Positions 18,304 to 27,638 are shown, counted from the stretch's first letter. The stretch: 64,000 nucleotides of DNA from Methylohalobius crimeensis 10Ki (GCF_000421465.1 NZ_ATXB01000001.1:868001-932000); one strand, 5' to 3'. Notes: generated from the letters alone by a model not told the origin. Translations and numbers: made by a program.

Positions 18304-19479
18304 ATGGATGGGTTTGCTTGGGTGGTCGCAGCGGCCACTGTTCTCTGGGGTTGTTTATTGATTGTTCCGTGGCAGTCTTGGCGGACTCGCGAGGTGCTTG
18401 CGCCTGATGATTCCGCTCTTATTGCCCATGAAGACTTGACCGTTCTCATTCCGGCGCGTAACGAAGCCGAGCTAATCGGGGGGACACTCGAGGCGTTGGC
18501 TTCCCAGGCGCCCGGGCTCAAGGTCATCGTGGTGGACGACAATTCCGAAGACGAGACCGCCTCCGTCGCAGGTCAAGTTGATCATGTACAGTTGACCGTC
18601 ATCCCTGGAAGGCCGCTGCCCGAAGGTTGGAGCGGGAAGCTTTGGGCTCTGGAACAGGGGTTGCGTGAGGTTCGGACGGACAAGGTATTGCTGCTCGACG
18701 CCGATATCCGGCTTGTGCCAGGCATGTTGCACGCCTTGCTCGATAAGCGGGCGCGCGAGAACCTGGATTTCGTGTCCATCATGGCCAGGCTCAGAACCGC
18801 CGGGTTTTGGGAGAAATTTTTGCTTCCCGCCTTTATTTATTTTTTTAAGCAGCTTTATCCGTTTGCTTTGGCCAATTCCGGTTCGCGGCGTTTCTCCGCC
18901 GCAGCGGGTGGGTGCATCCTGGCTCGCACGGAGGTTCTGCGTGCCTGCGGCGCATTCGCCAGTCTCAAAGATGCATTGATTGACGATTGCACCCTGGCGA
19001 AACAGGTCAAGCGGCGCGGATACCGCACTTGGATCGGCCTTTCCCATGGCGTGCTGAGTCGGCGGGTCTGCGAAAATCCGGTTGTGATTTGGGAAATGGT
19101 GGCGCGTACCGCTTTTACTCAGTTACATTACTCGTTGTTACTGCTGCTTTTGTGCACGGTAATGATGGGGGGTATGTTTTGGGCGCCGGCGGCGGCGTTG
19201 ATCGTGCCGGAAACGAGATGGCTGGGAGCGCTGGCATGGGGGATGATGGCCTTTTCCTACCAGCCTATCTTGCGTTTTTATCGCCTGTCGCCAATTTGGG
19301 GCTTGGCATTACCTGTTATTGGAACCTTTTATCTGGCGATGACTTGGGATTCGGCCTGGCGCTATTGGCGTGGTGTGCGAAGCTGCTGGAAGGGGCGGGT
19401 CTATGCCAGTGACGATCGGCAGACTTCGCAGACTTCCGGGAGGGGCGCTGTCGAGAGAGCGCGCCAAAACACGCTGTGA
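18304..19479 (+). CDS. hpnB: HpnB, hopanoid-associated family 2 glycosyltransferase
   Basis: A membrane glycosyltransferase of 391 residues. A short N-terminal helix is followed by a GT-A domain (LTVLIPARNEAELIGGTLEAL, VIVVDDNSEDET, the DAD motif in LLLDADIRLVPG, and a DDCTLAKQVKRRGYRT acceptor region). Two or three C-terminal helices follow from about residue 270. HpnB is the hopene-associated family; the acceptor and sugar are not known from sequence. It follows hpnH by 14 nt and converges on apt with no clear terminator between them. Confidence 0.85.
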   Translation: MDGFAWVVAAATVLWGCLLIVPWQSWRTREVLAPDDSALIAHEDLTVLIPARNEAELIGGTLEALASQAPGLKVIVVDDNSEDETASVAGQVDHVQLTVIPGRPLPEGWSGKLWALEQGLREVRTDKVLLLDADIRLVPGMLHALLDKRARENLDFVSIMARLRTAGFWEKFLLPAFIYFFKQLYPFALANSGSRRFSAAAGGCILARTEVLRACGAFASLKDALIDDCTLAKQVKRRGYRTWIGLSHGVLSRRVCENPVVIWEMVARTAFTQLHYSLLLLLLCTVMMGGMFWAPAAALIVPETRWLGALAWGMMAFSYQPILRFYRLSPIWGLALPVIGTFYLAMTWDSAWRYWRGVRSCWKGRVYASDDRQTSQTSGRGAVERARQNTL

Positions 19480-19494
19480 AACGAGTCACTCAAA

Positions 19495-20028
19495 TCATAA
19501 AGGGAGCAGGCTGTGGATGTTCTGACCGGCCAAGCGTTCCCGGCCTTTGAGGGCTTCCAGTTCGATGACGAAAGCGAGACCGACTATTTGAGCACCCAGG
19601 GTTTCCAGCAGTTCGCAACTGGCTTGCGCGGTTCCGCCGGTAGCCAGTAGATCGTCCACCAACAGTACCCGATCGCCGAGGCTCACGGCGTCGACGTGGG
19701 CTTCCAATGTGCTTTCCCCGTACTCCAGGGCGTAGGAAACGCTTTGTACGTCGTAGGGCAGCTTGCCGGGCTTGCGCAGCGGTACGAAGCTCACCCCCAA
19801 TTCCCATGCCGCGAGGCTGCCGAAAATAAAGCCGCGCGCCTCCATGCCCGCGACGGCGGTGACCGACAGGTTCACGAAAGGATGAATCAAATGGTGGATT
19901 GCCAACCGAAGCGCGGTCGGATCCTTGACCAGGGGAGTGATGTCTTTGAACTGGATGCCGGGTTCGGGAAAATCCGGGATATTGCGGATTTTTTCCCCTA
20001 GCCTGGATCGCCAATCGAATGGATTCAC
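19495..20028 (-). CDS. apt: adenine phosphoribosyltransferase
   Basis: A 177-residue cytoplasmic purine salvage enzyme making AMP from adenine and [18 protein letters not shown], the adenine-contact region [12 protein letters not shown], and the PRPP motif [14 protein letters not shown] are all present. The start is GTG at 20028, overlapping the dxs stop by 4 nt; the longer open frame to 20202 is antisense-like. HpnG releases adenine from adenosylhopane, so apt next to the hopanoid genes could recycle it, but apt is also a housekeeping gene and this link is inference. Confidence 0.95.
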   Translation of the reverse strand: MNPFDWRSRLGEKIRNIPDFPEPGIQFKDITPLVKDPTALRLAIHHLIHPFVNLSVTAVAGMEARGFIFGSLAAWELGVSFVPLRKPGKLPYDVQSVSYALEYGESTLEAHVDAVSLGDRVLLVDDLLATGGTAQASCELLETLGAQIVGLAFVIELEALKGRERLAGQNIHSLLPL

Positions 20029-21911
20029 GCGATGACCTGTAGGTGATTTTTCTTTTGCAGAAACCGCTCGATATTGCGTTGGATTCCCTCGCCGTTCAAC
20101 TCTACGCCGGCCAAGAGCTCGTCGCGGCTGCCGTGTTCGATGTAGCGATCCGGCAACCCCAGGTTCAAAATCGGCATCAGGCAGCGGTGGGCGGCAAGGC
20201 ATTCGTTAACCGCGCTGCCTGCGCCGCCCATGATGGCGTTTTCTTCCACTGTCACCAAATATTCGTGATCCCGGGCCAGTGCCAGGACGAGTGCTTCGTC
20301 CAGCGGTTTGACGAAGCGCATGTTGGCAACCGTGGCATCCAGCGCTTCGGCCGCGTCCAAAGCCGGCGCCACCATCGAGCCGAAGGCCAACAAGGCGACT
20401 TTTTTTCCTTCGCGCCGGATTTCTCCCTTGCCGATGGGTAAAGTGGACAATTCCCGTTCCACCTTGATGCCGGGGCCGGTGCCGCGCGGATAACGCACCG
20501 TCGCCGGTCCGTTGTATTCGATGCCGGTGGTCAGCATTTGGCGGCATTCATTCTCGTCCGCAGGGGCCATCACCACCATGTTGGGAATGCAGCGGAGAAA
20601 GCTCAAGTCGAAGCTGCCGGCGTGGGTGGGGCCGTCGGGGCCCACCAGCCCGGCGCGGTCGATGGCAAACAACACCGGAAGGTTCTGCACCGCCACGTCG
20701 TGAATCAACTGATCGTATCCTCGTTGCAGGAAGGTGGAATAGATCGCCACCACCGGCTTGTATCCTTCGCAGGCCATGCCGGCGGCCACGGTGAGCGCAT
20801 GCTGTTCGGCGATTCCCACGTCGAAATAGCGTTTGGGGAAGCGTTCGGAAAATTCCACCAAGCCGGAACCCTCGCGCATGGCCGGCGTAATTCCCACCAG
20901 TTTCGGTTCGCGTTCGGCGATGTCGCACAGCCACTGACCGAATACCTGGGTGTAGGTCATGCCTTTGGAAGGCGCTTTCTTCAAGGTTTCCTGGCTGGGG
21001 TCGAAAGGGCTCACCCCGTGATAGGCGACCGGATCGCGTTCTGCTGGCAGATATCCCTTGCCTTTTTTGGTGATCACGTGAAGGAATTGAGGCCCTTGGA
21101 GTCCTCGGATATTTCTGAGGGTGGCGATTAAATGTTCCAGATCGTGGCCGTCGATGGGGCCGATGTAGTTGAATCCCAATTCCTCGAACAAAGTCCCGGG
21201 CGCAACCATGCCCTTGACGTGTTCCTCGGCGCGGCGGGCCAGCTCCCACACTTCCGGCACCTGCTTGAGGATTTGCTTGCCGCCCTCGCGCACCGTGGTG
21301 TAAAGCTTGCTGGAGAGAATTTTGGAGAAGTAGTTGGTCATCGCCCCGACGTTGGGGGAGATGGACATTTCGTTGTCGTTGAGAATGACCAGCAGATTGG
21401 CGTCCAGGGTACCGGCATGGTTCAGCGCTTCAAATGCCATCCCGCCGGTCAATCCTCCATCGCCGATGATGGCCACCGCGTGTTGGTCGCGCTCGTCCAT
21501 CGAGGCGGCGATCGCCATCCCCAAGGCGGCGGAGATGGAGGTGCTGGAATGGCCGACGCCGAAAGCGTCATAGGAACTCTCGGTGCGCTTGGGAAACGGC
21601 GACAGTCCGCCGTGCTTGCGGATGGTCCCAAGTTGGTCGCGGCGTCCGGTGAGGATTTTGTGGGGGTAAGCTTGATGGCCCACGTCCCAGACGAGGGGGT
21701 CATAAGGGGTTTGGAAAACGTAATGCAGGGCGATGGTCAGCTCCACCGTGCCCAGCCCGGCGGCCAGATGTCCCCCGGAACGGCTGACGCTTTCCAAGAG
21801 GTAATGCCGGAGCTCTTCGGCCAGCCTCTCCAATTCCTCCTCGTCCAGCTGACGCAGATCGTGGGGGGAATTGAGGCGGCTGAGGAAGGGATACTGTTTA
21901 TGATCGATCAT
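20025..21911 (-). CDS. dxs: 1-deoxy-D-xylulose-5-phosphate synthase
   Basis: A thiamine diphosphate enzyme of 628 residues that condenses pyruvate and glyceraldehyde 3-phosphate, the first step of the MEP isoprenoid pathway. The ThDP-binding [18 protein letters not shown], the N-terminal [12 protein letters not shown] and the transketolase-like [17 protein letters not shown] are present. Length is normal (about 620-640). It overlaps apt by 4 nt. Its place beside the hopanoid genes suggests that isoprenoid precursor supply and hopanoid synthesis are linked. The upstream region holds two tandem copies of an imperfect repeat. Confidence 0.97.
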   Translation of the reverse strand: MIDHKQYPFLSRLNSPHDLRQLDEEELERLAEELRHYLLESVSRSGGHLAAGLGTVELTIALHYVFQTPYDPLVWDVGHQAYPHKILTGRRDQLGTIRKHGGLSPFPKRTESSYDAFGVGHSSTSISAALGMAIAASMDERDQHAVAIIGDGGLTGGMAFEALNHAGTLDANLLVILNDNEMSISPNVGAMTNYFSKILSSKLYTTVREGGKQILKQVPEVWELARRAEEHVKGMVAPGTLFEELGFNYIGPIDGHDLEHLIATLRNIRGLQGPQFLHVITKKGKGYLPAERDPVAYHGVSPFDPSQETLKKAPSKGMTYTQVFGQWLCDIAEREPKLVGITPAMREGSGLVEFSERFPKRYFDVGIAEQHALTVAAGMACEGYKPVVAIYSTFLQRGYDQLIHDVAVQNLPVLFAIDRAGLVGPDGPTHAGSFDLSFLRCIPNMVVMAPADENECRQMLTTGIEYNGPATVRYPRGTGPGIKVERELSTLPIGKGEIRREGKKVALLAFGSMVAPALDAAEALDATVANMRFVKPLDEALVLALARDHEYLVTVEENAIMGGAGSAVNECLAAHRCLMPILNLGLPDRYIEHGSRDELLAGVELNGEGIQRNIERFLQKKNHLQVIA

Positions 21912-21994
21912 GGCGTCCGTACAAGTACTGGAAGTTGGCGCGAAACTAACGGAATGTTGCCATTATCCAACGCATGGATGAGGCATGCAAGCGA

Positions 21995-22145
21995 TTTGAT
22001 GCTCGCCATCCATGGCTCGCTCCCTCTGCGGGGCGCACCTTGTGCGTCCAAATCGGCTATCCTGCCGATTTGTGATGCTCGCCATCCATGGCTCGCCTTT
22101 TTTGCGGGTGTGCTTTGTACGCCCAAATCGGCGGTTATGTCGATC
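21995..22145. repeat. two tandem imperfect copies of a ~75-nt repeat upstream of dxs
   Basis: Both copies contain GATGCTCGCCATCCATGGCT (21998 onward and 22073 onward), then a GCG-rich stretch, GTGCGTCC or GTACGCCC, and AAATCGGC. The shared block carries the palindrome GCCATCCATGGC. The copies fill the gap between the dxs start and the end of the next small gene. They look like a dispersed genomic repeat, since neither copy contains a sensible coding frame. Confidence 0.7.
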
Positions 22146-22146
22146 G

Positions 22147-22323
22147 TCAGAGCTGTTTCGAGTTTTTTTTGTGTTCCAAAGCCACTCCGAGAATTTCCAG
22201 CGCGATGGCGATCAGGACCATGACGATTCCGAACCATATTTCAGGCGCCAACCACATCAATAAAGCGCCGAGAAAGATCAAAATGGCGCCTAGGATACGC
22301 CGACGTAAGGGGTTTTTTAACAT
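22147..22323 (-). CDS. small two-helix membrane protein
   Basis: ATG 22323 gives 58 residues: a basic start (MLKNPLRRR), two hydrophobic segments separated by a short WLAPE turn (LGAILIFLGALLMWL and WFGIVMVLIAIALEILGVAL) and a basic tail (EHKKNSKQL). This is a helical hairpin with both ends in the cytoplasm. Similar short hypothetical membrane proteins occur in gammaproteobacteria, but I know no function. The frame continues to 22470; the longer form is less likely because it lacks a signal-like start. Confidence 0.6.
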   Translation of the reverse strand: MLKNPLRRRILGAILIFLGALLMWLAPEIWFGIVMVLIAIALEILGVALEHKKNSKQL

Positions 22324-22468
22324 GCTAGATGACAGCCTGGAAAGAGGGTTTGTTATTGTAACTGGATTATGCGGTCGAGCCACCGGGTATGCTTGCAGTT
22401 TGGAGAGGATTTGGCGACCATAGCTTCGAAGCGAATCAGGAACTTGACAAAATATCGGGGAAACAATC

Positions 22469-23251
22469 ATGAGTTCACATAATTCTACCGATTCCGAGGG
22501 AGTTAAAGAAGAGGCCCAGCCGGCTGCCGGCGAATCTAGCGAGAAAAAGGATAGAGCCCCAGAGGTTCCCCCTCTGCAGGAGGGTCAAAGTTCGATGGAG
22601 GACTTGCAGTCTTCGGTCCAAGAGGCGGTGGAGAGTGAAGCGTCCATTCGGGAAAAGGTGCGCCGTTTGACCGTGGAGGCTCTGGCCGAGGGTAAATTGG
22701 ACGGAGGCCAAGTAAAGACCGTCGTCGAGACGGTAGTGAAGGGAGCCAGCGAGGGGATGGAAACCCATGGAGGGCGAGCGCGGCAGAGCCTGGAGGAAGC
22801 GCTCAAAGGGCTGGAAGACGGTCTGGTCAAGGCTGCCGAAGCGTCCAAACTCTCCCTAGAGGAGGCGGCTAGCCGCGCGGATGAGTTTACCGAGCGTGAA
22901 GTCAAACAGGCATTCGACCAGTTGGTGGAATTGGAAAAGCTTTATATCGATACCTTGGCCGATGTGGCCAAACGAGGGGGTGAGCAAAGCCGGGAAATCT
23001 TGACCGATTTGGTCCGGCATGCCCGCCACAGCGGCACCAGCGTGGGTGGGTATCTAACTCAGGTCATGGAAACTTTGCCGCGCAAGCTTCAGGAAGCCGG
23101 CCAGTGGGGGTTCAAGGCGGGCGTCGAAACCGCCCGATCCACCGGGGCTCAACTGGCGGCCATCGCCAGCGGATTTTTGGCAGGGATTGCCGACACTTTG
23201 GATCGGCAGTCCCAAAAAAAGCAGCAGGCCAAAAAACCTAAGCAAGATTAA
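22469..23251 (+). CDS. acidic helical protein paired with a UbiB-like kinase; phasin-like, function unknown
   Basis: A 260-residue protein with a Glu/Ser-rich N-terminus (1-50). A long amphipathic helical body follows (REKVRRLTVEALAEGKLDGGQVKTVVETV, then SLEEALKGLEDGLVKAAEAS), ending in a Gly/Ala-rich segment and a Lys/Gln-rich tail. It resembles the DUF6781-type proteins and has the helix periodicity of phasins; the exact family is uncertain. No enzyme motif or membrane helix is clear. It ends 5 nt before the UbiB-like gene, so the two form a unit. Confidence 0.6.
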   Translation: MSSHNSTDSEGVKEEAQPAAGESSEKKDRAPEVPPLQEGQSSMEDLQSSVQEAVESEASIREKVRRLTVEALAEGKLDGGQVKTVVETVVKGASEGMETHGGRARQSLEEALKGLEDGLVKAAEASKLSLEEAASRADEFTEREVKQAFDQLVELEKLYIDTLADVAKRGGEQSREILTDLVRHARHSGTSVGGYLTQVMETLPRKLQEAGQWGFKAGVETARSTGAQLAAIASGFLAGIADTLDRQSQKKQQAKKPKQD

Positions 23252-23256
23252 GCTAA

Positions 23257-24957
23257 ATGCTTTGGGAAGCGGTCAGTGCTGTCCATGATTTCGGTCGTCT
23301 GTATGATCTGGCCATCATTCTAATTCGGTACGGCTTCGCCGGATTTGTCCGTCGATTGGGACTCGCCCACGCCTTCGAGCAGGCGGGCAAGGCGCTGCAT
23401 TGGAAGGCGGTCGAGGAAATCGTTCAACTGACCACGGCCCAGCGAATCCGCCGGGCGCTCGAGGAAATGGGGCCCACTTTCATTAAGCTGGGCCAGATTC
23501 TGGCGACCCGAGTGGATCTCTTTCCGGAAGACTGGATCGACGAGTTCGAAAGGCTTCAGGATCAAGTCCCCCCCATGGCTTATAAGCAATTGCGGCCGCA
23601 ATTGGAGGAGGCCTTGGGGGCACCGGTGGATCGAGTGTTTGCCGCGTTCGAAACCGAGGCGCTGGCAGCCGCTTCCATTGCGCAAGTGCATCGGGCTCAA
23701 CTGTTCAGCGGCGAGCAAGTGATCGTCAAGGTCCGCCGGCCGGAAATTGAAGATGTGGTGGAAGCCGATCTCAGGCTGCTCGAGCGCTTGGCCCGGATCG
23801 TTGAAAGCGAAGTGCGGGAGTTGCGCCGCTATCGGCCGTTGGAGATTGTCCACCAGTTCGCCGCTTCCTTGCGGCGGGAAATGGACTTGGAGAACGAGGC
23901 CCACAACGCCGAACGTATGGCGGCCAATTTCGCCCGCGACGAATCGATCGTGATCCCTAAAATGTATTGGGATTGCTGTTCCGAACGCATCAATGTTCAA
24001 GAGTTCATCGAAGGGATTCCCGCTCGCAGTCTACAGCGGGCGGAAGCCGCCGGTCTGAACCGCAAGATCCTCGCTCGGCGGGGCACCGATGCGGTGTTGA
24101 AGATGATTCTCATGGACGGCTTCTTTCATGCCGATCCCCACTTCGGTAATATCATTTTCATGCCCGGCAACCGGATGGCCTTCATTGATTTCGGCATGGT
24201 GGGCCGTTTGTCCGAGACGCGCCGGCATCAGATCGTCGACCTATTGGCCGCGGTGATCGATCGGGACGTACGCGGCGCCGCCAACGTGCTACTGGATTGG
24301 GCCAGCGACGCCCAAGTGGATATGGACGCCCTGTTGATCGATTTGGATATCTTCATCGATACCTATCATGGCTTGCCATTGAAGCAGCTTAAAATCGCTA
24401 ATATCCTCGGTGATTTGACCGCTTTGATGCGTACTTATCATTTGGTATTACCGCCCGATTTGGCGCTTCTTTTCAAAGCGCTTTTGACTTTGGACGGCAT
24501 GGGGCGGCAGGTGGATCCGGATTTCGATTTGATCGCTGCGGCGACTCCCCATGTGCGCAAAGCGTTGATGATGCGTTATCGGCCGGATATCGTGCTCAAG
24601 CGGGGATGGCGGACCGCCAGTGACGTGTTCGATATCCTCGCCGCTTTTCCTTACGATATGCGGCGCCTGATCAAGGCGCTCAAAAGTGGTAATCTCCGTT
24701 TTAACGTCGATCTCAACCAGCTCGGTTATTTCGGCTGGATCATCGATCGGGCCGCCAGTCGTCTGACGGTGGGGATGGTGACCTCTTCGCTCATCATCGG
24801 TTCGGCCATCGTGATGACCGTTTCCGGCGGGCCCACCTTGTGGGGTTTGCCCATGTTGGGGGTGTTGGGGTTCGCCGGTGCCGGCATCGGCGGTGTGTGG
24901 CTGCTGATTTCCATTTGGCGGGGCGGCCATCTTCCTCACGGAGAGGAGGAAGAATAA
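23257..24957 (+). CDS. ABC1/UbiB-family atypical kinase/ATPase
   Basis: A 566-residue protein with the UbiB family signature. KxGQ is in FIKLGQILATR near residue 82. AAASIAQVHRAQL is the Ala-rich loop, VIVKVRRP carries the lysine, and DGFFHADPHFGNIIFM and FIDFGMVGRL hold the catalytic Asp and metal-binding DFG. Two C-terminal hydrophobic helices (from about residue 505) anchor it in the membrane. UbiB members support ubiquinone synthesis or lipid movement. It may not be the canonical ubiB, since ubiE/ubiJ are not adjacent. It is preceded by a coiled-coil partner gene and followed by a strong hairpin terminator. Confidence 0.85.
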   Translation: MLWEAVSAVHDFGRLYDLAIILIRYGFAGFVRRLGLAHAFEQAGKALHWKAVEEIVQLTTAQRIRRALEEMGPTFIKLGQILATRVDLFPEDWIDEFERLQDQVPPMAYKQLRPQLEEALGAPVDRVFAAFETEALAAASIAQVHRAQLFSGEQVIVKVRRPEIEDVVEADLRLLERLARIVESEVRELRRYRPLEIVHQFAASLRREMDLENEAHNAERMAANFARDESIVIPKMYWDCCSERINVQEFIEGIPARSLQRAEAAGLNRKILARRGTDAVLKMILMDGFFHADPHFGNIIFMPGNRMAFIDFGMVGRLSETRRHQIVDLLAAVIDRDVRGAANVLLDWASDAQVDMDALLIDLDIFIDTYHGLPLKQLKIANILGDLTALMRTYHLVLPPDLALLFKALLTLDGMGRQVDPDFDLIAAATPHVRKALMMRYRPDIVLKRGWRTASDVFDILAAFPYDMRRLIKALKSGNLRFNVDLNQLGYFGWIIDRAASRLTVGMVTSSLIIGSAIVMTVSGGPTLWGLPMLGVLGFAGAGIGGVWLLISIWRGGHLPHGEEEE

Positions 24958-24980
24958 AAAACCCGGCCGAGGCCGGGTTT
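24954..24980. terminator. bidirectional rho-independent terminator
   Basis: An 8-bp stem ACCCGGCC/GGCCGGGT (24961-24968 with 24971-24978) is flanked by TAAAAAA on the left and TT on the right. The A-tract gives a strong U-tract for the minus strand (the 25029-25385 gene). The plus-strand tail is shorter, for the UbiB-like gene, whose stop codon it nearly touches. Confidence 0.75.
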
Positions 24981-25028
24981 GGGAATCCAGGCATTGATTT
25001 GTCGTTCTTAGCTCTGCCGCGACGCGAC

Positions 25029-25385
25029 TCAGCCCATCAGATTGAGCCCGAATACAACCGCGGCCAGAATCAGATAACAGATCACCGCCATGCTGGCATG
25101 GCCGACGATCAGTCCCTTCTGGACTTGGCCGGTTTTGTAGCGCCGGCTCGCCGCCAGGAAGCCCAAGATCACGATGACCACCACCAAGGCGATATTGACA
25201 TAGACGCGCTTATCCCCCAGCAGCGCCGCGCCGACGGCCAAAGCCGCCCCGAAAACCGCCAAGCCGGCGTGGGTGAGAACGACGCGCCGGTCCACCGGAT
25301 AGCCCCGGAACAGGTCCAGTGCGATGGTCAGGCCCAGCAGGGCCACCACTGTGAAAACGGCCAGAGATGCAGTTAAAAGAATCAT
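25029..25385 (-). CDS. conserved-looking four-helix membrane protein
   Basis: ATG 25385 with GGAGG before it gives 118 residues forming four hydrophobic helices (MILLTASLAVFTVVALLGL; LAVFGAALAVGAALLG; VNIALVVVIVILGFLAAS; GHASMAVICYLILAAVVFGL) separated by short charged loops. Two of the loops carry a His (VVLTHAGL and IVGHAS), which could bind haem or metal. I do not recognise the family. It lies 81 nt downstream of the Bax-inhibitor-1-like gene on the same strand and ends at a strong terminator. Confidence 0.65.
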   Translation of the reverse strand: MILLTASLAVFTVVALLGLTIALDLFRGYPVDRRVVLTHAGLAVFGAALAVGAALLGDKRVYVNIALVVVIVILGFLAASRRYKTGQVQKGLIVGHASMAVICYLILAAVVFGLNLMG

Positions 25386-25466
25386 AGCGAGGCCTCCAAT
25401 AAAGGTTGATTTATGCGATTGTGGTTTGCATAGCCTTTTCAACTGCCGGCTTAAGAATGGATTTTA

Positions 25467-26132
25467 TTATTCCTCTCCCATAAAACCCAGCAAATGCAAC
25501 AGACTGGTGAACAAGTTGTATATGGCGACATACAGCGTGACGGTGGCTAAAATGTAATTGGTTTCGCCCCCGTGAATGATCTGGCTGGTTTCGAACAAAA
25601 TCAAGCCCGCCATCAGCAGCACGAACATCGCCGATACGGCCAGGGCCAGCCCCGGCATTTGGAAGAAAATCGCCCCCAGCCCCGCCAGGAAACCGACCAG
25701 GATGCCGGCGAACAAGAATCCGCTCAAAAAGCTGAAATCCCGGCGCGAGGTCAGGGCGTAAGCGGACATTCCCAGGAAAATCACGCCGGTGCCTCCCAGC
25801 GCCGTCATCACGATTTGGTGGCCGTTGGGGATGAACTTTAAGTACATGCTCAGGATCGGTCCCAGGGTCATCCCCATGAAACCGGTCAGCAGGAAGACGA
25901 ACAGCAGGCCCCAGGCGCTTTGGCTGAATTTTTGAGTTAAAAACAACAATCCGAAATACCCCACCAAGGTCACGATCATGCCTGGATGAGGTAGATTCAA
26001 TACCATGGACAGGCCCGCGGTTGCGGCGCTGAACAGCAGGGTCATGGCCAATAGGGCATAGGTGTTGCGTAGGACCTTGTTGGTCGCGACAGCTCGGGTT
26101 TCGGCTTGGGATAAAACGCGTACTCGGCTCAT
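25467..26132 (-). CDS. Bax inhibitor-1/YccA-family membrane protein
   Basis: A 221-residue protein with seven hydrophobic helices. The start VLRNTYALLAMTLLFSA, then LLFLTQKFSQSAWGLLFVFLLTGFMG, the Asp-free pore region GETNYILATVTLYVAIYNLF and the short acidic end match the YccA/BI-1 family. Bacterial members are inner-membrane proteins; E. coli YccA modulates the FtsH protease and others leak calcium. It probably shares a transcript with the downstream four-helix protein. The 188-nt region upstream to 26320 holds no gene, only a weak hairpin near 26242-26259. Confidence 0.9.
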   Translation of the reverse strand: MSRVRVLSQAETRAVATNKVLRNTYALLAMTLLFSAATAGLSMVLNLPHPGMIVTLVGYFGLLFLTQKFSQSAWGLLFVFLLTGFMGMTLGPILSMYLKFIPNGHQIVMTALGGTGVIFLGMSAYALTSRRDFSFLSGFLFAGILVGFLAGLGAIFFQMPGLALAVSAMFVLLMAGLILFETSQIIHGGETNYILATVTLYVAIYNLFTSLLHLLGFMGEE

Positions 26133-26320
26133 ATGAATTCAACCTCCGTTGGATGAGAATCTTCGATATTATCGTGGTTCGGAAAGGAAAGTCCAACCGT
26201 CTCCCGGTATGCTCAACAATCCTGGTTCATCAGGGTAAGCCGGAGAGAACGCGCTCTCCAGCTCTCAATGAGCGCTGGAATCGTCTAACGGCAGCGCCGC
26301 CTAGCAAAAAAGCTCGGTCG

Positions 26321-27466
26321 TCATGCGGAGGCGATCAGGCGGTCGCCCGTATGGACGTCGAACAAATGCAGTTTGTCGGGAGCCAGCCATAATTCGATGG
26401 GCTGGCTTTTATTTACTTGAATGGATGCGTCGAGTCGGGCGATCAAATAGAACTTGAAGCTTTGACCGATTTCCGGGAGCCGGGTTTCGTGCGGCGGGCG
26501 GCGGTCCACGCTTAAGGGTAAATGGACGAACAAATCGGCACCCAGCCACTCGACCAGCTCCACCGGGAGCCGGAAACTTGGACTCGATTTATCCCGGGGC
26601 GGCGTGCTTAAAAGATGCTCCGGTCGGATGCCGGCAATCACGGGGCCTTGAATCGGTGGTCGATGTTTCCGGAAGCAGTCGGGCAGTTCCAATTCGACCA
26701 TCGGCAACTGGAGACGGCCATTTTCGATTGTTGCGGGCAGAAAGTTCATGGTGGGCGAACCGATGAATCCGGCAACGAAGCGGTTTGCCGGACGCTCGTA
26801 AAGATCTCTCGGGGTGCCGATTTGTTGTACTTCGCCCCGCTCCAAGACGGCGATCCGTTCGCCCAGGGTCATGGCCTCGGTTTGATCGTGGGTGACATAT
26901 ACCATGGTGGTGCCAAGCTGTTTCTGCAGGCGCGCGATTTCGGTGCGCATCTGGACGCGCAGCCTCGCGTCCAGGTTGGACAAGGGTTCGTCCAGCAGAA
27001 ACGCTTCGGGATCTCGGACCATGGCCCGGCCCATGGCCACTCGTTGGCGTTGACCGCCGGACAGATTGGCCGGCTTGCGCTCGAGCAATTCGGTCAGCTC
27101 CAGAATGCGCGCTACCTCCTCCACCCGTCTTTCGATTTCCGCCTTCGATCGTTTCGCCATCTTCAGGGGAAACGCCATGTTCCGGCGCACCGTCATGTGA
27201 GGATAGATGGCGTAGCTTTGGAAGACCATGGCCATGTTGCGATCCTTGGGGTCGAGGTCGTTGATGCAGCGGCCGTTCAGTAAAAGTCTTCCCTCGGAGA
27301 TCCGTTCCAAACCTACGATCATGTTCAGCAACGTGGATTTGCCGCACCCCGAGGGTCCCACCAGAATGAAAAATTCACCGTCCCGGATGGTGAAGCTGAC
27401 ATTTTTCACCGCCTCGGTGCCGTCGGCAAAGCGCTTGGTGATGCCTTCAAGTTGGATTTCCGCCAT
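26321..27466 (-). CDS. ABC importer ATP-binding protein, MalK/UgpC type
   Basis: A 381-residue nucleotide-binding subunit. Walker A is GPSGCGKST, the signature is LSGGQRQRVAMGRAM, Walker B is AFLLDEPLSNLDARLR, and the H-loop is VYVTHDQTEAMTL. The C-terminal regulatory TOBE/OB domain (about 240-381) is typical of the MalK/UgpC group that powers sugar and glycerol-phosphate importers. It follows the second permease by 172 nt, a gap filled by an inverted-repeat element. The substrate cannot be read from this subunit. Confidence 0.93.
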   Translation of the reverse strand: MAEIQLEGITKRFADGTEAVKNVSFTIRDGEFFILVGPSGCGKSTLLNMIVGLERISEGRLLLNGRCINDLDPKDRNMAMVFQSYAIYPHMTVRRNMAFPLKMAKRSKAEIERRVEEVARILELTELLERKPANLSGGQRQRVAMGRAMVRDPEAFLLDEPLSNLDARLRVQMRTEIARLQKQLGTTMVYVTHDQTEAMTLGERIAVLERGEVQQIGTPRDLYERPANRFVAGFIGSPTMNFLPATIENGRLQLPMVELELPDCFRKHRPPIQGPVIAGIRPEHLLSTPPRDKSSPSFRLPVELVEWLGADLFVHLPLSVDRRPPHETRLPEIGQSFKFYLIARLDASIQVNKSQPIELWLAPDKLHLFDVHTGDRLIASA

Positions 27467-27505
27467 ATCCGTATTTGGTTGATGTTTTATTTGATGAGGA
27501 GGCTG

Positions 27506-27608
27506 AGATCCGGTAAGTCCCCGCCGGGGCCGTTCGCAGCAGGGATGCTGCGATTCGAGCGTACACGGAGGTATTTACAGCGTGTCCCGGCGGGGACTTA
27601 CCGGATCT
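27506..27608. repeat. inverted-repeat element, copy A (core plus 23-bp perfect arms)
   Basis: The arms at 27506-27528 and 27586-27608 are perfect complements (left arm starts AGATCCGGTAAGTCCCCGCC). The 57-nt core (27529-27585) contains its own hairpin (CGCAGCA/TGCTGCG) and the string GAGCGTACACGGAGGTATTT. The core recurs almost unchanged at 61543-61598 while the arms differ. It lies inside the ABC importer operon, between permease and ATPase genes. Confidence 0.8.
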
Positions 27609-27638
27609 TGAATGTGGAATGATGCAATATAACCCCAT

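Noticed and set aside
26242-26259. GGAGAG/CTCTCC hairpin as a terminator or further element copy
   Set aside because: Only 6 bp with no T-tract and no core; it is noted only as a weak relative of the repeat family.
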